This document shows positions 31,699-42,745 of a DNA stretch of 64,000 nucleotides, one piece after another. Positions within the stretch are counted from its first letter, which is position 1. Each line of letters begins with the position of its first letter. This DNA comes from Heligmosomoides polygyrus polygyrus. Lineage: Eukaryota; Nematoda; Chromadorea; Rhabditida; Heligmosomidae. The notes beneath the pieces were generated by a model. That model had not been told where the DNA came from and did not search any database. It worked only from the letters and a program-made list of their open reading frames with translations. Both the position numbers and the translations under genes were made by a program. Where the stretch lies: assembly GCA_947396885.1 (NCBI GenBank), contig OX377202.1, forward strand, positions 57,500,034-57,564,033. Direction: 5' to 3'.

Positions 31699-33819
31699 AT
31701 CAGGATGAATCGACCTCCTGTCGACTTTGCACCAACGTCATCGGAGCATAAACTTGAACGTTCACAAAAAGGTGCATAACTCGGTAAGGTTTTTTTTAAA
31801 TTTCGAAGATTACTCTAGTTTTTTGAAAACTAGACAAATAACGCTTTCCAAAAATTTAAAAACCATTTTCAAAAAAAGGGTTCTTCATGAGCGGCGGACG
31901 GTTCAATTTTTCAGCGAAAAAATTGAAGTGACTACACAAAAATGCTCACAACTCGATAAGCTTTTCGAAGTTTCAAAATCCCGTCAGCTTATCAGAAACT
32001 AGAAGAAAAGTTCTTTTTTGCTGTATAAGAATCAATTTCCAAAAAAGGAGTCTTCATACGCAGCAAGAGGGGACTAATTTCTGGTCCATTTCGTTTTTTT
32101 CCATTTTGGAAATCATTTCTTATATGATTAGAGAGCATATTTGCTCTATTTTTTGATGGCCAAAAGAGATTTTTGATTTTCGGTGAACTAGTCGAGATAT
32201 GATCAATTTTCGGAAGTTGTGAACTGAATCTCGGATCGACCGTTCACCGTCATCATCGGAGTGATCTTACGAAAACACACATAGCTCAGCTAGTTTTTTG
32301 AAATTCAAAAATCACGCTAGCTTTTCGAAAAGTATAAAAAAAGCGCCTCTTTACGGTTGCAAAAAAAAAGTTTATAGAAAAGCGATCTTCATGCGGGGCG
32401 CGGGGGTTCGATTTGTTGTCGACTCTTGCCGAAAATCGACCAGAAATCGAACCCCCTCTGCCCCGCATGAAGACCCCTTTTTTGGAAAGTGATTCTCATC
32501 TGGTGAGAAAGCTAATTTTCTCTGTTTTTTGATGGCTGAGCGGGATTTTCAACTTTCAAAAAATTGCCCGAGTTATGAACATTTTTGTGAAATCATCTCG
32601 ATGACGATGGTAAAGGATTCAGTTCACAACGTCCGAAAATTGACCATATCTCGGCTAATTTTCCGAAAACCAAAAATCCAGCTCGACCATCAAAACATAG
32701 AGCAAGTATGCTCTCTAATCATATAAGAAATGATTTCCAAGAAAGGGGTCTTCATGCGGGGCGAGAGGGATTCGATTTTCGGTACCTATTTTTGCGAAAT
32801 GGGCCAGAAATTAGACCCCTCTTGCTGTGCATGAAGACGCCTTTTTTGGAAATTGATTTTTATATAGCAAAAAAGAACTTTTCCTCTAGTTTCTGATTGG
32901 CTGAAGTGATTTTGAAACTTCGAAAAACTTACCGAGTTATGAGCATTTTTGTGTAGTCACTTCAATTTCTTCGCTCAAAAATTGAACCGTCCGCCGCGCA
33001 TGAAGAACCCTTTTTTTGAAAAAGGTTTTTACAATCTGGGAAAGCGTTTTTCTTCTCGTTTTTGAATCAATAAAGTATTCTCCGAAATTCGAAAAACTCA
33101 CCGAGTTATGAATCTTTTTGTGAACGCTCAAGTTTGTGCTCCGATGACGTTGGTGCAAAGTCGACCGGAGGTCGAGTTATCCTGATCGATCCAGAAAATC
33201 ATGCTTTTTTCACAGTGAATTAACCAAGACTGGGAAGTTTTTGTTGCAAAATTTTATTCGTATGGGTGGTCTGCTTCGGTTAAAAAATAATTTTTTTCAT
33301 GAAAAACGAGAACTTCGCTTACGATCCATCCTAATCATATCGTCATCACAGCGGAGAAGCTTGGTTTTTTTAAATGTATAGCAAACACGATTTAAAATTT
33401 TATATAGCACAATTCCACGCTCCTTCAGGTAGAAAACTCCATGTTCATGACCTCCTGGCAAAATCTGAAAAACTTCATCGATTCGAAGAGTGCTTCAAAA
33501 ACCTTGTAGGGAAAGTTCTTAGGTCGTCTTTAGTAATTAACGTTTAAAATTAAATAAGAGTGCAATTTTGGAAGAAGATGTCGCTCCTTCAGGTAGAATG
33601 CTCCATGTTTATGACCTCACGGCAAAATCTTAAAAAATGAAAGCCTCTCATTGACTGCAAATCTGCAAACAGGAAACCTTTATTTTTCACTGTACAATAT
33701 TTTTTATACTCGATCCTAATTTTTACTCCAGGAAACGTGATGCTTGTATGTATCCGCATGGTCATAGCTACACCTGAAAAAAACTTATTAAAGGATGCAA
33801 TCATCTAAAACCCTGAAAT

Positions 33820-34440
33820 TAGAGAGAATACTCTGCCAAACCGAGAGAGTACGACCCTCCAGACGACGTAACACTACGACCCCCCCCCCTTCGATTCCCG
33901 AACCTCAAGCTTGACCCTAGTTGGCGGTCGAGAGCTGGCAGTGGCGGAGGAGAACTGACATCGGGCCTTTTGGTCCCTTTTATAGCGTTGAGCGGGACTG
34001 TTTCTCGGACATTCGGGTTCGACGAGCCGATCCGAATAGCAACACGAGCCTCGCGGTCGCGAGTTGCTATGGGGAGAACGGCTGTTGCTATCCGGGAGCA
34101 GCCGGTCAACCGAGGGGCAGCTCCTGTTGCTATTCTGTTGCAACTTTGTTGCCGTTTTGTTGCTAGACGGTTGCAGGATAAACGTGCCGTCGGTCCGATA
34201 ACCGTAACCGTGCCTTCGTATCCTCGCTGCTTATGCAGCCATATATCCAGGTATATCCAGCTCGTACGTACACATATATGTCTATACATATACATATGTG
34301 TACACATACATATACACATGCGTACATACATATATAAATCCACACATATGTGTGTGAACATGCGTGTATAGTATGCATGTGCACATGTGTACATACATGT
34401 ATACTTATGTGTACATACATAAATTATGTATATACGAGCA
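33820..34440. other. GC-rich block and TATG/CA-rich microsatellite
   Basis: 33880-34250 is GC-richer and has many GTTGCTAT/ATAGCAAC words, including a short hairpin near 34040-34075. 34260-34440 is a degenerate ATATGTGTACAT microsatellite. The long ORFs across both strands are low-complexity products. No gene is called here. Confidence 0.5.
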
Positions 34441-35440
34441 GGATAAAGGATAATATAGGAATTGTTTATACTTACAAAATTGTTAATATAACAATTTATT
34501 TATAAATTGTGGCAAGTGGACTGACAATTACAATAGTATAGCAGAATAAGTGAGAACCGAGCATGCATAGATAGTAAGAACCGAGCATAATACATAAACA
34601 TAATACATAAGTGAGGACCGAGAATACACGTATACAAAGTGAGAATAGAGCAGGAAACACAATAGCTAATCATGACAACATATCAGAGGAACAAAACAAG
34701 AACCATTCACGGGAGAAATCCGTGAAATGTTCTCAAAAATCATCCAATAAAACAAAATAAAATAAAATAAACTGAAACTTCAATAAGCTCCCTGCGGCGG
34801 CGGCGAGAGAGCGTCAACCTAACATAGAATAATAGCAGCACGGTTCCATAAAGCATTTCCCATCTGCTTCCACGCTTAAACTTTTCTCCAAGTCAGATTC
34901 ACTTAAGCCATGCAGTGCTGTTATGTTTTTTTTTAAGTCAGCTTCAATCACAGCCCATCACTTTCCCCCAGTCGCTGTCAACTATTTACATGACGTACAC
35001 TTACTTGCGTTAGCGAGAACTTATGTTAAAATATTAACCGCTTTCTACACTGCTGTTATGCTGTGTTTTATTAATGCTATGTTATGTTATGTATTCTGCT
35101 GACAAGGAATACAGAGCAAAACATCATCTCAATAAAACCCTCATCCTTACTCAAGCTCAGAAAACTGACTCACGCGACTCCTTTTGGATTCTTCCACAAG
35201 TGATGCTTATGACATTGCGATACGACACGAATAATGATACTAATATAGCGACACGAACATGTTCTGCTTCCTGAAGTTGTCCGGCAACCTGCCGCATACA
35301 TAGGTCTGGGCTTCTGGATCTTGTATCAGCCTGAAAAGACCACTACCCCAGCCTTCGCTATGAGACAAGGTTTGAGACAATTCGGGCCTGCACGGTAGTG
35401 CTCGGTTCTTCATCCTTACTTGTAAATACTAATGGAAAAC
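34441..35440. other. A/T-rich stretch, nothing recognised
   Basis: It has no motif-bearing ORF and no repeat partner that I could find. One exon-like segment on the minus strand near 35285-35330, after a TTTTCAG acceptor, is not identified. Confidence 0.4.
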
Positions 35441-35458
35441 TGAAAGTTCCAGGACTAC

Positions 35459-35711
35459 TCGGAAATGTCCAGGGAGTTGTTCTCCAAGCAACCATCATAC
35501 GGTTGGGATTCTCACCCAGACGGACGGAAACCAATGCAAACTGAAAATTTCGCAGACATATAGGAACAAATAGTTTCTAGATTTCTATGTTAACGAAAAC
35601 GTCTGAGGGCCGAATCCCAAACTTACAGCCAGGATCTACAACATGCTTGTAGTTTCGGCCAGCTTCGAAGTTCGAGAGCGGGGTGTTACACGAAGAAGAG
35701 AAAGGCATAAC
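35459..35711 (-). pseudogene. Isoleucyl-tRNA synthetase, two exons (probable pseudogene fragment)
   Basis: Exon 35627-35711 has a CTAG acceptor, a GTAAGT donor, and reads [20 protein letters not shown] then YKHVVDPG. Exon 35459-35540 has a TTTTCAG acceptor and reads MMVAWRTTPWTFPSS. These match consecutive parts of cytosolic IleRS, the CNTPLSNFE segment and the conserved LVAWTTTPWTLPSN at the start of the editing domain. The Thr-to-Arg change in AWTTTPWT, a one-base phase clash between the exons, and the absence of any catalytic-core exons point to a decayed partial duplicate. The full enzyme charges tRNA-Ile in the cytosol. Confidence 0.65.
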
Positions 35712-35830
35712 CTAGACATTAAAATGACAGATAAATGAAGACCTGAATTAGTTCGATCCCTCCATCCCCCTCTCACCAAGAGTACTCACAGGATTCGCGA
35801 TGTTTGTTTCTCCACGAGTTACTGTCCGAA

Positions 35831-36049
35831 TTAGTGGATGAAGCTGTTGAGAAGCTGGAATAGCGCTTTCTGCTTTTCACTGCTTTTCTTGCTGTTAGCA
35901 TGATAATAATTCCAAATGTTAAGGATAAGTGACTGGACAAACCTGCGAGCTCGGTTCCTCTCTTCGGAATCAGGCGAGCTCGACGAAGAAGGACACCTAC
36001 ACGGAACTGGTTGTTGTACACTAGAGAGCAAGTGAAGCGATAGTAGCAA
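35831..36049 (-). other. Exon-like open frame of unknown identity
   Basis: The minus strand reads RRFVQSLILNIWNYYHANSK then KSSEKQKALFQLLNSFIH before a stop. It looks like protein, not repeat. It overlaps the end of the RPC6-like C-terminal exon in another frame. It is not recognised, and could be a 3' exon of an adjacent gene or a chance frame. Confidence 0.25.
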
Positions 36050-37600
36050 GAACTAGCTGTGATGGCGTTTGGTAGGACAACCTTTGGTTCGCTGTAAGGC
36101 ACGAGAGGCATAGGGGCCCTAGTCACCTGAAATCAAACGACTGGAATGGTAATGGTAAAAATTTTGCTGCACTATGTTCGATTATTAGATTCGCTCGGTT
36201 TGCATAGTGTACATAAAGGGTCAAAGGGAGTTATACTTCAAATATCGTTGTGACGCTACACGACGCCCTAAGCGTAAGACCAGAAATAAATAAAAAAACG
36301 CCCAGCAAGGAAAACGCTCGCTCGCTCGCAACGCAACTGCCGTGCAAGCAGCTGTTGCAGGATCAGCGACGATCAGCTGAGAGCACATGATAAGAAGACA
36401 TATGACCCGTTTATACTTAGTTATAGATACCACTAATCGACGTGAAAATAAACAGATGTCGTGCGACTAATCGATTCGTTTAAACAACATGACGATTCAG
36501 AGGGAAGCGCGTGAAGTATGAAAAGGCGTTAGAGTAATTTTGCATTACAGCCGATTATCGCTTAGCTCGCCTGCGCAGTCGATACTTATTACTGTTGCGT
36601 GGCACGGCATCTGACATGTAAGCGCTTCTCTTCAGGATGGATAAGGCTTGTTGAAGTGCTCGTCAAGGCTCATGGACACACCCGGAGTGCCCCCCCCCCC
36701 TCCTAACTAGGAAAGCGCTGTCGCATCTACTGAAGGGCCGAAAGCTATTCTCACCTTCCCATCGCGACGCCGTTCGATCGCACCGTCCAATACAGCCACA
36801 TCCAGAATCTGCTCCACAGCTTCTACGCTAATGGTGACGTTAGGGCTCCTAGCCATTTGACCCATATGTGGGTCATGTTACAATCATTTCTGAAGGAACG
36901 GTTTGAGCAAACACAGAAAAAAGCCCGTCATCAGGCTGCACCACAGAATAGTTCATCAGTCAAGGTTAATGCCTGAGTCGCTGAGCGAGGCGGCAGAGCG
37001 GCAATGATTGATATCGATTAGGCAGCATATTGGTCCTTCGTGGCCCTTTGCATAATTATAGGTCTTTAAAGGTCTAGAGAAAAACACTTAAACCATAAAG
37101 ACCAACATCACTATTTTAAAGAAGGAATGAGATATGTAGAGAAGCGCCACGGCATGAAATCGGTGCACGCAACGCAACCGTGACGCACAGCGATGTCTGA
37201 GGATTAGTGACGGCTATTGTTTATGCAGACAAAATCAAACTCACATGTATATAACCAATGCAGACATTGACTAGGGTGTGCGAGCTCAAAGTCAAACTGC
37301 CGATCGGAGTGGAATGTGCCTAATGGTGAAAACTGCAATAAAAATGTGTAAAAATTGGACAACTAACAAAACTACTCGCCGACCTCCTGTTATGGAGATG
37401 TCCGGCTCCGAATCATAGAGTATATAGCACTTTTTTGTAGTTCCTATGGCTAAAAGTTCAGTCTGAGCTAACGTAAAGCACCATAGGAGTCCCAAAGACA
37501 TACCATGACGTTCTTGATGAGCTTATTCTGGTCCAAAGACTTTAGCACCTTGCGGAAGTTGGATTTGAGATGGAAAGATGGCGTCGTGCAGCTCTCGAAT
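36030..37600 (-). pseudogene. RNA polymerase III subunit RPC6 (POLR3F/Rpc34 family), probably broken
   Basis: Five exon-like blocks lie in gene order on the minus strand. 37504-37600 reads HLKSNFRKVLKSLDQNKLIK (second winged helix) with a GTATGT donor. 37375-37449 reads KKCYILYDSEPDISITGG. 37245-37332 reads FHSDRQFDFEL. 36755-36930 reads THIWVKWLGAL, then, one frame over, NVTISVEAVEQILDVAVLDG (third winged helix). 36030-36126 reads TRAPMPLVPYSEPKVVLPNA. The family is the pol III initiation subunit that contacts TFIIIB. The internal frameshift in the 36.8 kb exon, phase clashes, and loss of the C-terminal Cys residues (RAPC.LC becomes RAPMPLV) suggest a pseudogene. Sequence error cannot be excluded. 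N-terminal exons were not found; an RTE element lies just upstream. Confidence 0.6.
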
Positions 37601-37890
37601 CTAAATTCCTTCCCGCTTCGAGTCCCTATTATGGTGAAAATCTAAAGAGGTTCAAACCTCAGAAAAGAAAGAAGACAAGAAGAAAAGAAGAAAGAAAGGC
37701 GCTTTCCTAGCCTGGTGGCGAGATATATATTTGCAAAAAAGTGCATTCAACAAGACATTCTGGGAAAGAAAAAAGGAGCAGAATTCGGGGTATAGTGCCG
37801 ATAGAAGGCATGTGGATCTTACGCTCAGTTCATCATAAGGGCACAGCGAAAGGGTGATGCATATAACTCTTTATTTTGGGCAACGGATCT

Positions 37891-37929
37891 CCCTCGATAG
37901 AGAGCCTTTGGGCTCTCTTGTTAAGAGGG
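37891..37929 (+). repeat. Hairpin in the 5' region of the RTE element
   Basis: AGAGAGCC (37899-37906) pairs perfectly with GGCTCTCT (37911-37918) around TTTG. It is enclosed by CCCTC (37891-37895) and GAGGG (37925-37929). It directly follows TTTTGGGCAACG, which also precedes a hairpin in the 3' UTR. Confidence 0.55.
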
Positions 37930-38383
37930 ATCTCGGGCCGCTTGTCGCAGGGCCACGTGGCGCGTCCCCGGGTGGTGGATAGGGGAATTAAACGCGAACC
38001 AAATGCGACCGTGTACTGCCCAGAGACGCAGGTGGGATGCAGGGGATGGACTCCTTGCTCCTGCTGTGTCGGGTCGACGCGTTCCTTGTGCGTGGGAGCG
38101 GCATGTTCGTGCACAGTGTGCGCGGATGTGTCCGTGACTGTGCGGATTGTAACTGTGTCGGCTCGGCCAAAAGCTTGCACTCGGTAGACTGGGAGTACAT
38201 GTAAGGCGATTCGAGGCCGCCTTAAGTCTCGCCCCGTCCCTTCGGGCAGTCTGGCTGGCTGCTCGGAGTACCCCGCCCGCACGACAGAGCCTGACTAGCT
38301 ACCCGTGTTGTATTCCAGTCAAACACAGCAGCACTAAAGGGCCTCATTCCCCTGACCCCAAAAGAGCCCCCATTTCTGCAGCG

Positions 38384-41299
38384 ATGGGAAGGACGAGTAC
38401 GGAGAGGCTGCTAAAATCTCAGGGCCTAACCAGGCTGCGCAAACTGAGAAGGACTAGGATGACGATCTGTACTTACAACGCCCGCACGCTTGCGTCGGAA
38501 GCATCCGTCGAGGACCTGATGATGCAAGCCAGGAAGATCAAGTACGACGTCATCGGACTGACCGAGACGAGAAGACACCACCCCCTACACGCCGCCTACG
38601 ACTCCGGAGAAGAACTGTTCCTCGGAACATGCGACAGCAGGGGAGTAGGCGGCGTTGGTGTCCTCGTCAACACGCACTTGGCCATGAACATCGATTCGTA
38701 CGAGTCTCTGACAAGCCGAATCGGACGTCTGCGACTGAAGCGATGTGGCTCCGTGCCAGCCTTGACTGTGTTCGTCGCGTATGCCCCAACATCCGACTAC
38801 GACGACGAAGGCGTCGAGGCCTTCTACGTGGAGCTGGAGAAGTTCTATAAGGAAGATCACACCTTCTACAAGGTGATCGTCGGCGACTTCAACGCCAAGA
38901 TCGGGCCACGAAGGTCGCCGGAAGAACTTCACATCGGAACCCACGGTTTGGAGTGGAACGAGCAAGGTAAAAGGCTGTCTGAGTTTATCATGTCGACCAA
39001 GACCATCCATGGAAACTCGCAGTTCCAGAAGCCTCCCTCCCTACGATGGACCTGGGAATCCCCGGGTGGCCAGTTCCACAACGAGATCGACCACATCATC
39101 TTCAATCGCAAGTATTGCCTGACCGATGTCTCCGTTGTCCCCAAGTTCTACACGGGATCGGACCACCGCCTCCTTCGCGCGAGGTTCCGCTTTTCGCGTC
39201 GAGGAGAGAAGGCCGCGAAGTTCAAGAAGAGGAATCCCAGAACGACCATCAACTGGGATCTCTACACCTCTCTTGTCGGCCTTTGGGAAGATGCCGTCAT
39301 GGACAACGTCGACGAGGAATACGATCGCTTCGTGCACCATCTCCACGATAGTGCTAAGGGAGCCGAGAGCTTAAAGACCACCAAGAGACGCCTGTCTCCG
39401 GAAACTCTCGAGCTGATACGCCAGCGTGGAGCAGCACGAGCGTCAGGCAACTACCAACTGACGTCCGAGCTTGCAAAGCTATGCAGAGCGGCGATAAAGG
39501 AAGATCTCAAAGAAAGAAGGGCGGAAGTGTTGGCTGAAGCAGCAGAGGCAGGGCTGAGCATCCGCAATGCTCGCCGGAACTTCGCCAACTTCAAGACCAA
39601 GATGACCGCTCTCCGACGTCCTGACGGAACCATCACCTCTTCCAGAAGGACCATAGAGAAAGTCATCCACGACTTCTACTCCGATCTCTTCGATAGCCAC
39701 GTCCACCTGCCCCCATGCCATATTCCGCAGGATGGATACGTCGTCCCCTCTGTTCTCTCTTCCGAAACCCGACACGCCATCTCGTCGGTGAAGAAACGAA
39801 CAGCACCCGGTCCCGACAGGATCAGACCCGAACACCTGAATAACCTCCCACCAACGCTCATCAACATCCTGGCGCGGCTCTTCACGCGCTACCTGTCGGA
39901 GTGCAAGGTTCCATCTCAGTGGAAGACTAGCAAGACCGTCTTGCTGTACAAGAAGGGAGACGTGCACGACATTGGCAACTATCGCCCGATCTGCCTGCTG
40001 TCCGTAGTCTACAAGCTGTTCACTCGAGTCATCCTAAATGGGATCAGCCGAACGCTGGACGAAGGACAGCCATGCGAACAAGCAGGATTTCGGAGAGGAT
40101 TCAGCACGATCGACCACATACACACCATTACGAAGCTCATCGAAGTGTCGCGAGAGTACAAGCTGCCGCTGTGCCTTACGTTCATCGACCTAAAGAAGGC
40201 ATTCGACTCCGTCGAGACTGAAGCGGTCATGGAAGCCCTGCTCATCCAGGGCGTTCCTACTCAGTACATCAGGGTCCTTCGAGAGCTGTACAGTGGATTC
40301 ACGACCAAGATCTCTCCATTCTACAACGACGTCGTCGTCGACGTGAAGAGAGGGGTTCGGCAAGGGGATACCATATCCCCGAAGCTCTTCAGCGCCACCC
40401 TCGAAAACGTCATGCGCGAACTAGAATGGGAAGGCATGGGAGTGAAGGTCGACGGCCGGCAACTGCACCATCTTCGCTTCGCTGACGACATCGTGCTCAT
40501 AACACCGAGCATCAGTCAGGCGGAACGAATGCTGGCCGACTTCGATCGTGTATGTGGAAGCGTTGGACTGCAGCTGAATCTTACGAAGACGATGTTCATG
40601 AGGAACGGATGGGTTTCTGATGCCCCATTCTCGCTCAACGGAACGAACATCTCTGAATGCTCCAGCTATGTGTATCTGGGTCGCGAAGTCAACATGGCCA
40701 ACGACCTAGCACCAGAGCTGAGCAGGAGGAAACGAGCGGCTTGGGGAGCTTTCAAAAGCGTCGAAGAAGTCGCGAAGAAGACGAAGAACGTCCGACTCCG
40801 TGTCCACCTATTCGACTCCACTGTTCTTCCTGCCCTAACATACGCCTCAGAGACCTGGGCTATACGAAAGCAGGATGAACACGCGATCAGCGTCGCGCAG
40901 CGTGGAATCGAGAGGACGATGCTCGGAGTGACACGACTCACGCAAGTGAGAGAAGGCCTCCGGAGTTCCGAGCTTCGCCGACGTTCGAAGATCAGAGACG
41001 CTGTCGCATGGGCCAAGTCGTCGAAAATTAGGTGGGCCGGCCACGTAATGCGATTCGCAGACACCCGCTGGACGAGAGTCGTCACAGATTGGATTCCGCG
41101 GGATGTCAAAAGAACACCAGGACGACCACCAACGCGTTGGTCGGACTTCTTCGTGAAAGCCCTGAACGACCGATATGACGCTCTTCGTGTCCCTCGAGCG
41201 AGGAGGATCCATTGGACCACTCTGGCACGCGACAGGGACGAATGGAGACGCTGCTGGCGCCCGCTCGAGCAAGTCGATGATCAACGGGACGACAGGTGA
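38384..41299 (+). CDS. RTE LINE ORF2p: endonuclease-reverse transcriptase, 971 aa, intact
   Basis: One uninterrupted frame with the domains in RTE order. The apurinic-type endonuclease covers residues about 25-265 (TYNART near 29, LTETRR near 58, VGDFNAKIG near 166, SDHRLLRA near 258). The RT covers about 420-760 ([41 protein letters not shown]; active site FADDIVL near 698). The C-terminal region holds the RTE hallmark [13 protein letters not shown] near 886. All catalytic residues I can check are present. The length agrees with RTE-1-like proteins (about 1000 aa). The protein nicks target DNA and primes cDNA synthesis from the nick. The Met at 38384 lies 25 residues before the endonuclease core; the Met at residue 26 is a possible alternative start. 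This is the only intact long ORF in the window. Confidence 0.92.
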   Translation: MGRTSTERLLKSQGLTRLRKLRRTRMTICTYNARTLASEASVEDLMMQARKIKYDVIGLTETRRHHPLHAAYDSGEELFLGTCDSRGVGGVGVLVNTHLAMNIDSYESLTSRIGRLRLKRCGSVPALTVFVAYAPTSDYDDEGVEAFYVELEKFYKEDHTFYKVIVGDFNAKIGPRRSPEELHIGTHGLEWNEQGKRLSEFIMSTKTIHGNSQFQKPPSLRWTWESPGGQFHNEIDHIIFNRKYCLTDVSVVPKFYTGSDHRLLRARFRFSRRGEKAAKFKKRNPRTTINWDLYTSLVGLWEDAVMDNVDEEYDRFVHHLHDSAKGAESLKTTKRRLSPETLELIRQRGAARASGNYQLTSELAKLCRAAIKEDLKERRAEVLAEAAEAGLSIRNARRNFANFKTKMTALRRPDGTITSSRRTIEKVIHDFYSDLFDSHVHLPPCHIPQDGYVVPSVLSSETRHAISSVKKRTAPGPDRIRPEHLNNLPPTLINILARLFTRYLSECKVPSQWKTSKTVLLYKKGDVHDIGNYRPICLLSVVYKLFTRVILNGISRTLDEGQPCEQAGFRRGFSTIDHIHTITKLIEVSREYKLPLCLTFIDLKKAFDSVETEAVMEALLIQGVPTQYIRVLRELYSGFTTKISPFYNDVVVDVKRGVRQGDTISPKLFSATLENVMRELEWEGMGVKVDGRQLHHLRFADDIVLITPSISQAERMLADFDRVCGSVGLQLNLTKTMFMRNGWVSDAPFSLNGTNISECSSYVYLGREVNMANDLAPELSRRKRAAWGAFKSVEEVAKKTKNVRLRVHLFDSTVLPALTYASETWAIRKQDEHAISVAQRGIERTMLGVTRLTQVREGLRSSELRRRSKIRDAVAWAKSSKIRWAGHVMRFADTRWTRVVTDWIPRDVKRTPGRPPTRWSDFFVKALNDRYDALRVPRARRIHWTTLARDRDEWRRCWRPLEQVDDQRDDR

Positions 41300-41399
41300 T
41301 ACAGGTGATTTTGGGCAACGTGGAATCCCGTAGGGGTTCCTTAGAAGGTGATACACACCGGTAACCAGCACCAATAAATGTCTGATACTATTCAACTAC

Positions 41400-42419
41400 T
41401 CCCGAAAGAGTCATGCTGGTAAACTATGACCGAAAGGAGAAAAATCGCGAAAAATAGCAGAAAACACCGCAATTCGTGCAGTAGGTGAAGCAAAACCAAA
41501 CAATCGACTTTTTCGACTGCTTTATGAAGCAAGCTTTGTGGAAGCAACTGAAACACAGTCCTCTGCACTGCACTCGAGCACCATTCTAAGGAATGAAGAA
41601 TTCCCTTAAAAAGAAGTTAAATAACATAGACCGGGAAAATGATGGCAGAGGCAAATGCCTCCAGCGAAGCGAAGGTTCGTATGATTCTCGGTGCTTTCAT
41701 GTACACAACAATACAGACACAACGATACAATCCAGTGTTTGAAGCTTGGAAAAAAAGAGAAATAGGAAATGACTGCGCCTGGATTGCAACATTTGGTTGC
41801 TAGGCTTTAACTTCTTCCTTGCGACGCAAGCGTGTCCGATTGGAGCACGCTAGTCACTGCGCCCGAATAGCAACAGTGTGTTGCGAGCCTCCAACAGGAT
41901 AGCAACACACTTTTGCTGTTCCACGTCCTCTTAAACAGAATGGGAACTGCATTTAAAGATGATTCTAGAGGTAGTAGGCCGAAAAAAGTTCCAAAAACTT
42001 TGTCCAAAGGTGTTAATTGGGGTCTGATCACGACTATACGTTTTTGAAATTTCGGGAACTGCGGTTTCGGCCACAGTTTGTTATAGGTTACGTTATTTCC
42101 GCTGTTGGTCGCGAATCTGACATCCGTTTTCAGTATCAAACGTTAGGTTACAGTAGGTACGGGTGAGCAGGGCTGTGGACTGTTGCACGTAACTACCGTA
42201 ATCAACCGATATGCCGGATTCGGATGTCAGATTCTGATTAGCATCCATTAACACCCTGAATAACCCTACTGAATGTTGTTTTTGAGAATCCTTTTCAATT
42301 TCTTCTCGACTACTGAAGTTGTGGAAGTACAATTGCTCTAACAAGTCACAACCTGGTTACTTTTCACAGCATACAGCTGGAGAATGTGCATAAAACGCCA
42401 GAACCCTAACTTCTAAACC
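41400..42419. other. No gene recognised
   Basis: A short frame starting at 41641 on the + strand (MAEANASSEAK before a GTTCGT) resembles a first exon but has no further support. The remainder shows nothing I can name. Confidence 0.35.
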
Positions 42420-42745
42420 GATTGATTGAAATACAGAAACACGTGAGCTCACCGTAGCCTAGCCTCCAACCTATCTCTCATGAAGTTACTCTATTGCGCC
42501 CCGAACTGCTTACCTGCAGCGGCACCGTGGGTACACAAGAGACCCCCAGCACTCGCCCTGAATGCGTCGCCGCCGCGGCATTGTAAATTCAGGGATTTCC
42601 TACCTTTTTGATTAAACGACTTGGCAAAAAAATAAGCTCACTTTTGTAGCCAATGAAAATTGGAGATTCTTCCTATATGACTCGCATTCCCCATTCAGAC
42701 ATAGTCTCCAGACCCTTCCCTTGTGACTTCTTCGGAACAGGTTTC
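42420..42745 (-). repeat. Partial copy of the 1.6 kb foldback family
   Basis: It contains the tRNA-like block, the TTTGGCAAAAAAA-type tract and the terminus CAGACCCTTCCCTTGTGA, in the order seen in the right arms at 48400-48900 and 59060-60490. Only one arm is present. Confidence 0.55.

Larger units (their letters stand above)
28972..33735. mobile_element. Foldback element 2 (4.8 kb including an inserted hAT)
   Basis: The sequence is an imperfect palindrome centred near 32440. 28972-29560 pairs with 33410-33735, 30000-30240 with 33170-33400, and 31707-32430 with 32450-33160. The centre forms a strong hairpin (32387-32474) with GGGGTTCGATTT-like arms. The left arm is longer because of the 163-bp tandem repeats, about 430 bp of extra sequence and the inserted hAT-like element. 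No coding capacity was recognised. Confidence 0.65.
37870..41400 (+). mobile_element. RTE-clade LINE, apparently full length
   Basis: It has a GC-rich 5' region with a strong hairpin (37891-37929), one long ORF (38384-41299), and a short 3' UTR with AATAAA at 41373 and a hairpin near 41332-41343. Base composition is clearly richer in G+C than the surroundings, which suggests a young insertion. The exact 5' border and target duplication were not found. Insertion is beside, or within, the RPC6 remnant. Confidence 0.78.

Noticed and set aside
33819..34394. 191-codon minus-strand ORF and the overlapping 133-codon + strand ORF
   Set aside because: Both cross a GC-rich repeat and a TATG/CA microsatellite; the translations are low complexity (runs of C, Y, M, H) and the two strands are open because of composition.
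35285..35330. Further IleRS exon on the minus strand (LIQDPEAQTYVCGRLPDNFR)
   Set aside because: The acceptor is good, but the peptide does not match the IleRS segment expected next and no donor is convincing.
37833..38282. 149-codon minus-strand ORF in the RTE 5' region
   Set aside because: It lies antisense in the GC-rich 5' region of the LINE and has no motif; openness is explained by composition.
38585..41395. Several long minus-strand ORFs opposite the RTE coding region
   Set aside because: They mirror the coding frame of the RTE protein, which carries all recognisable domains.
41641..41673. First exon of a + strand gene (MAEANASSEAK, then GTTCGT)
   Set aside because: No second exon, promoter evidence or homology was found, and the donor is weak.
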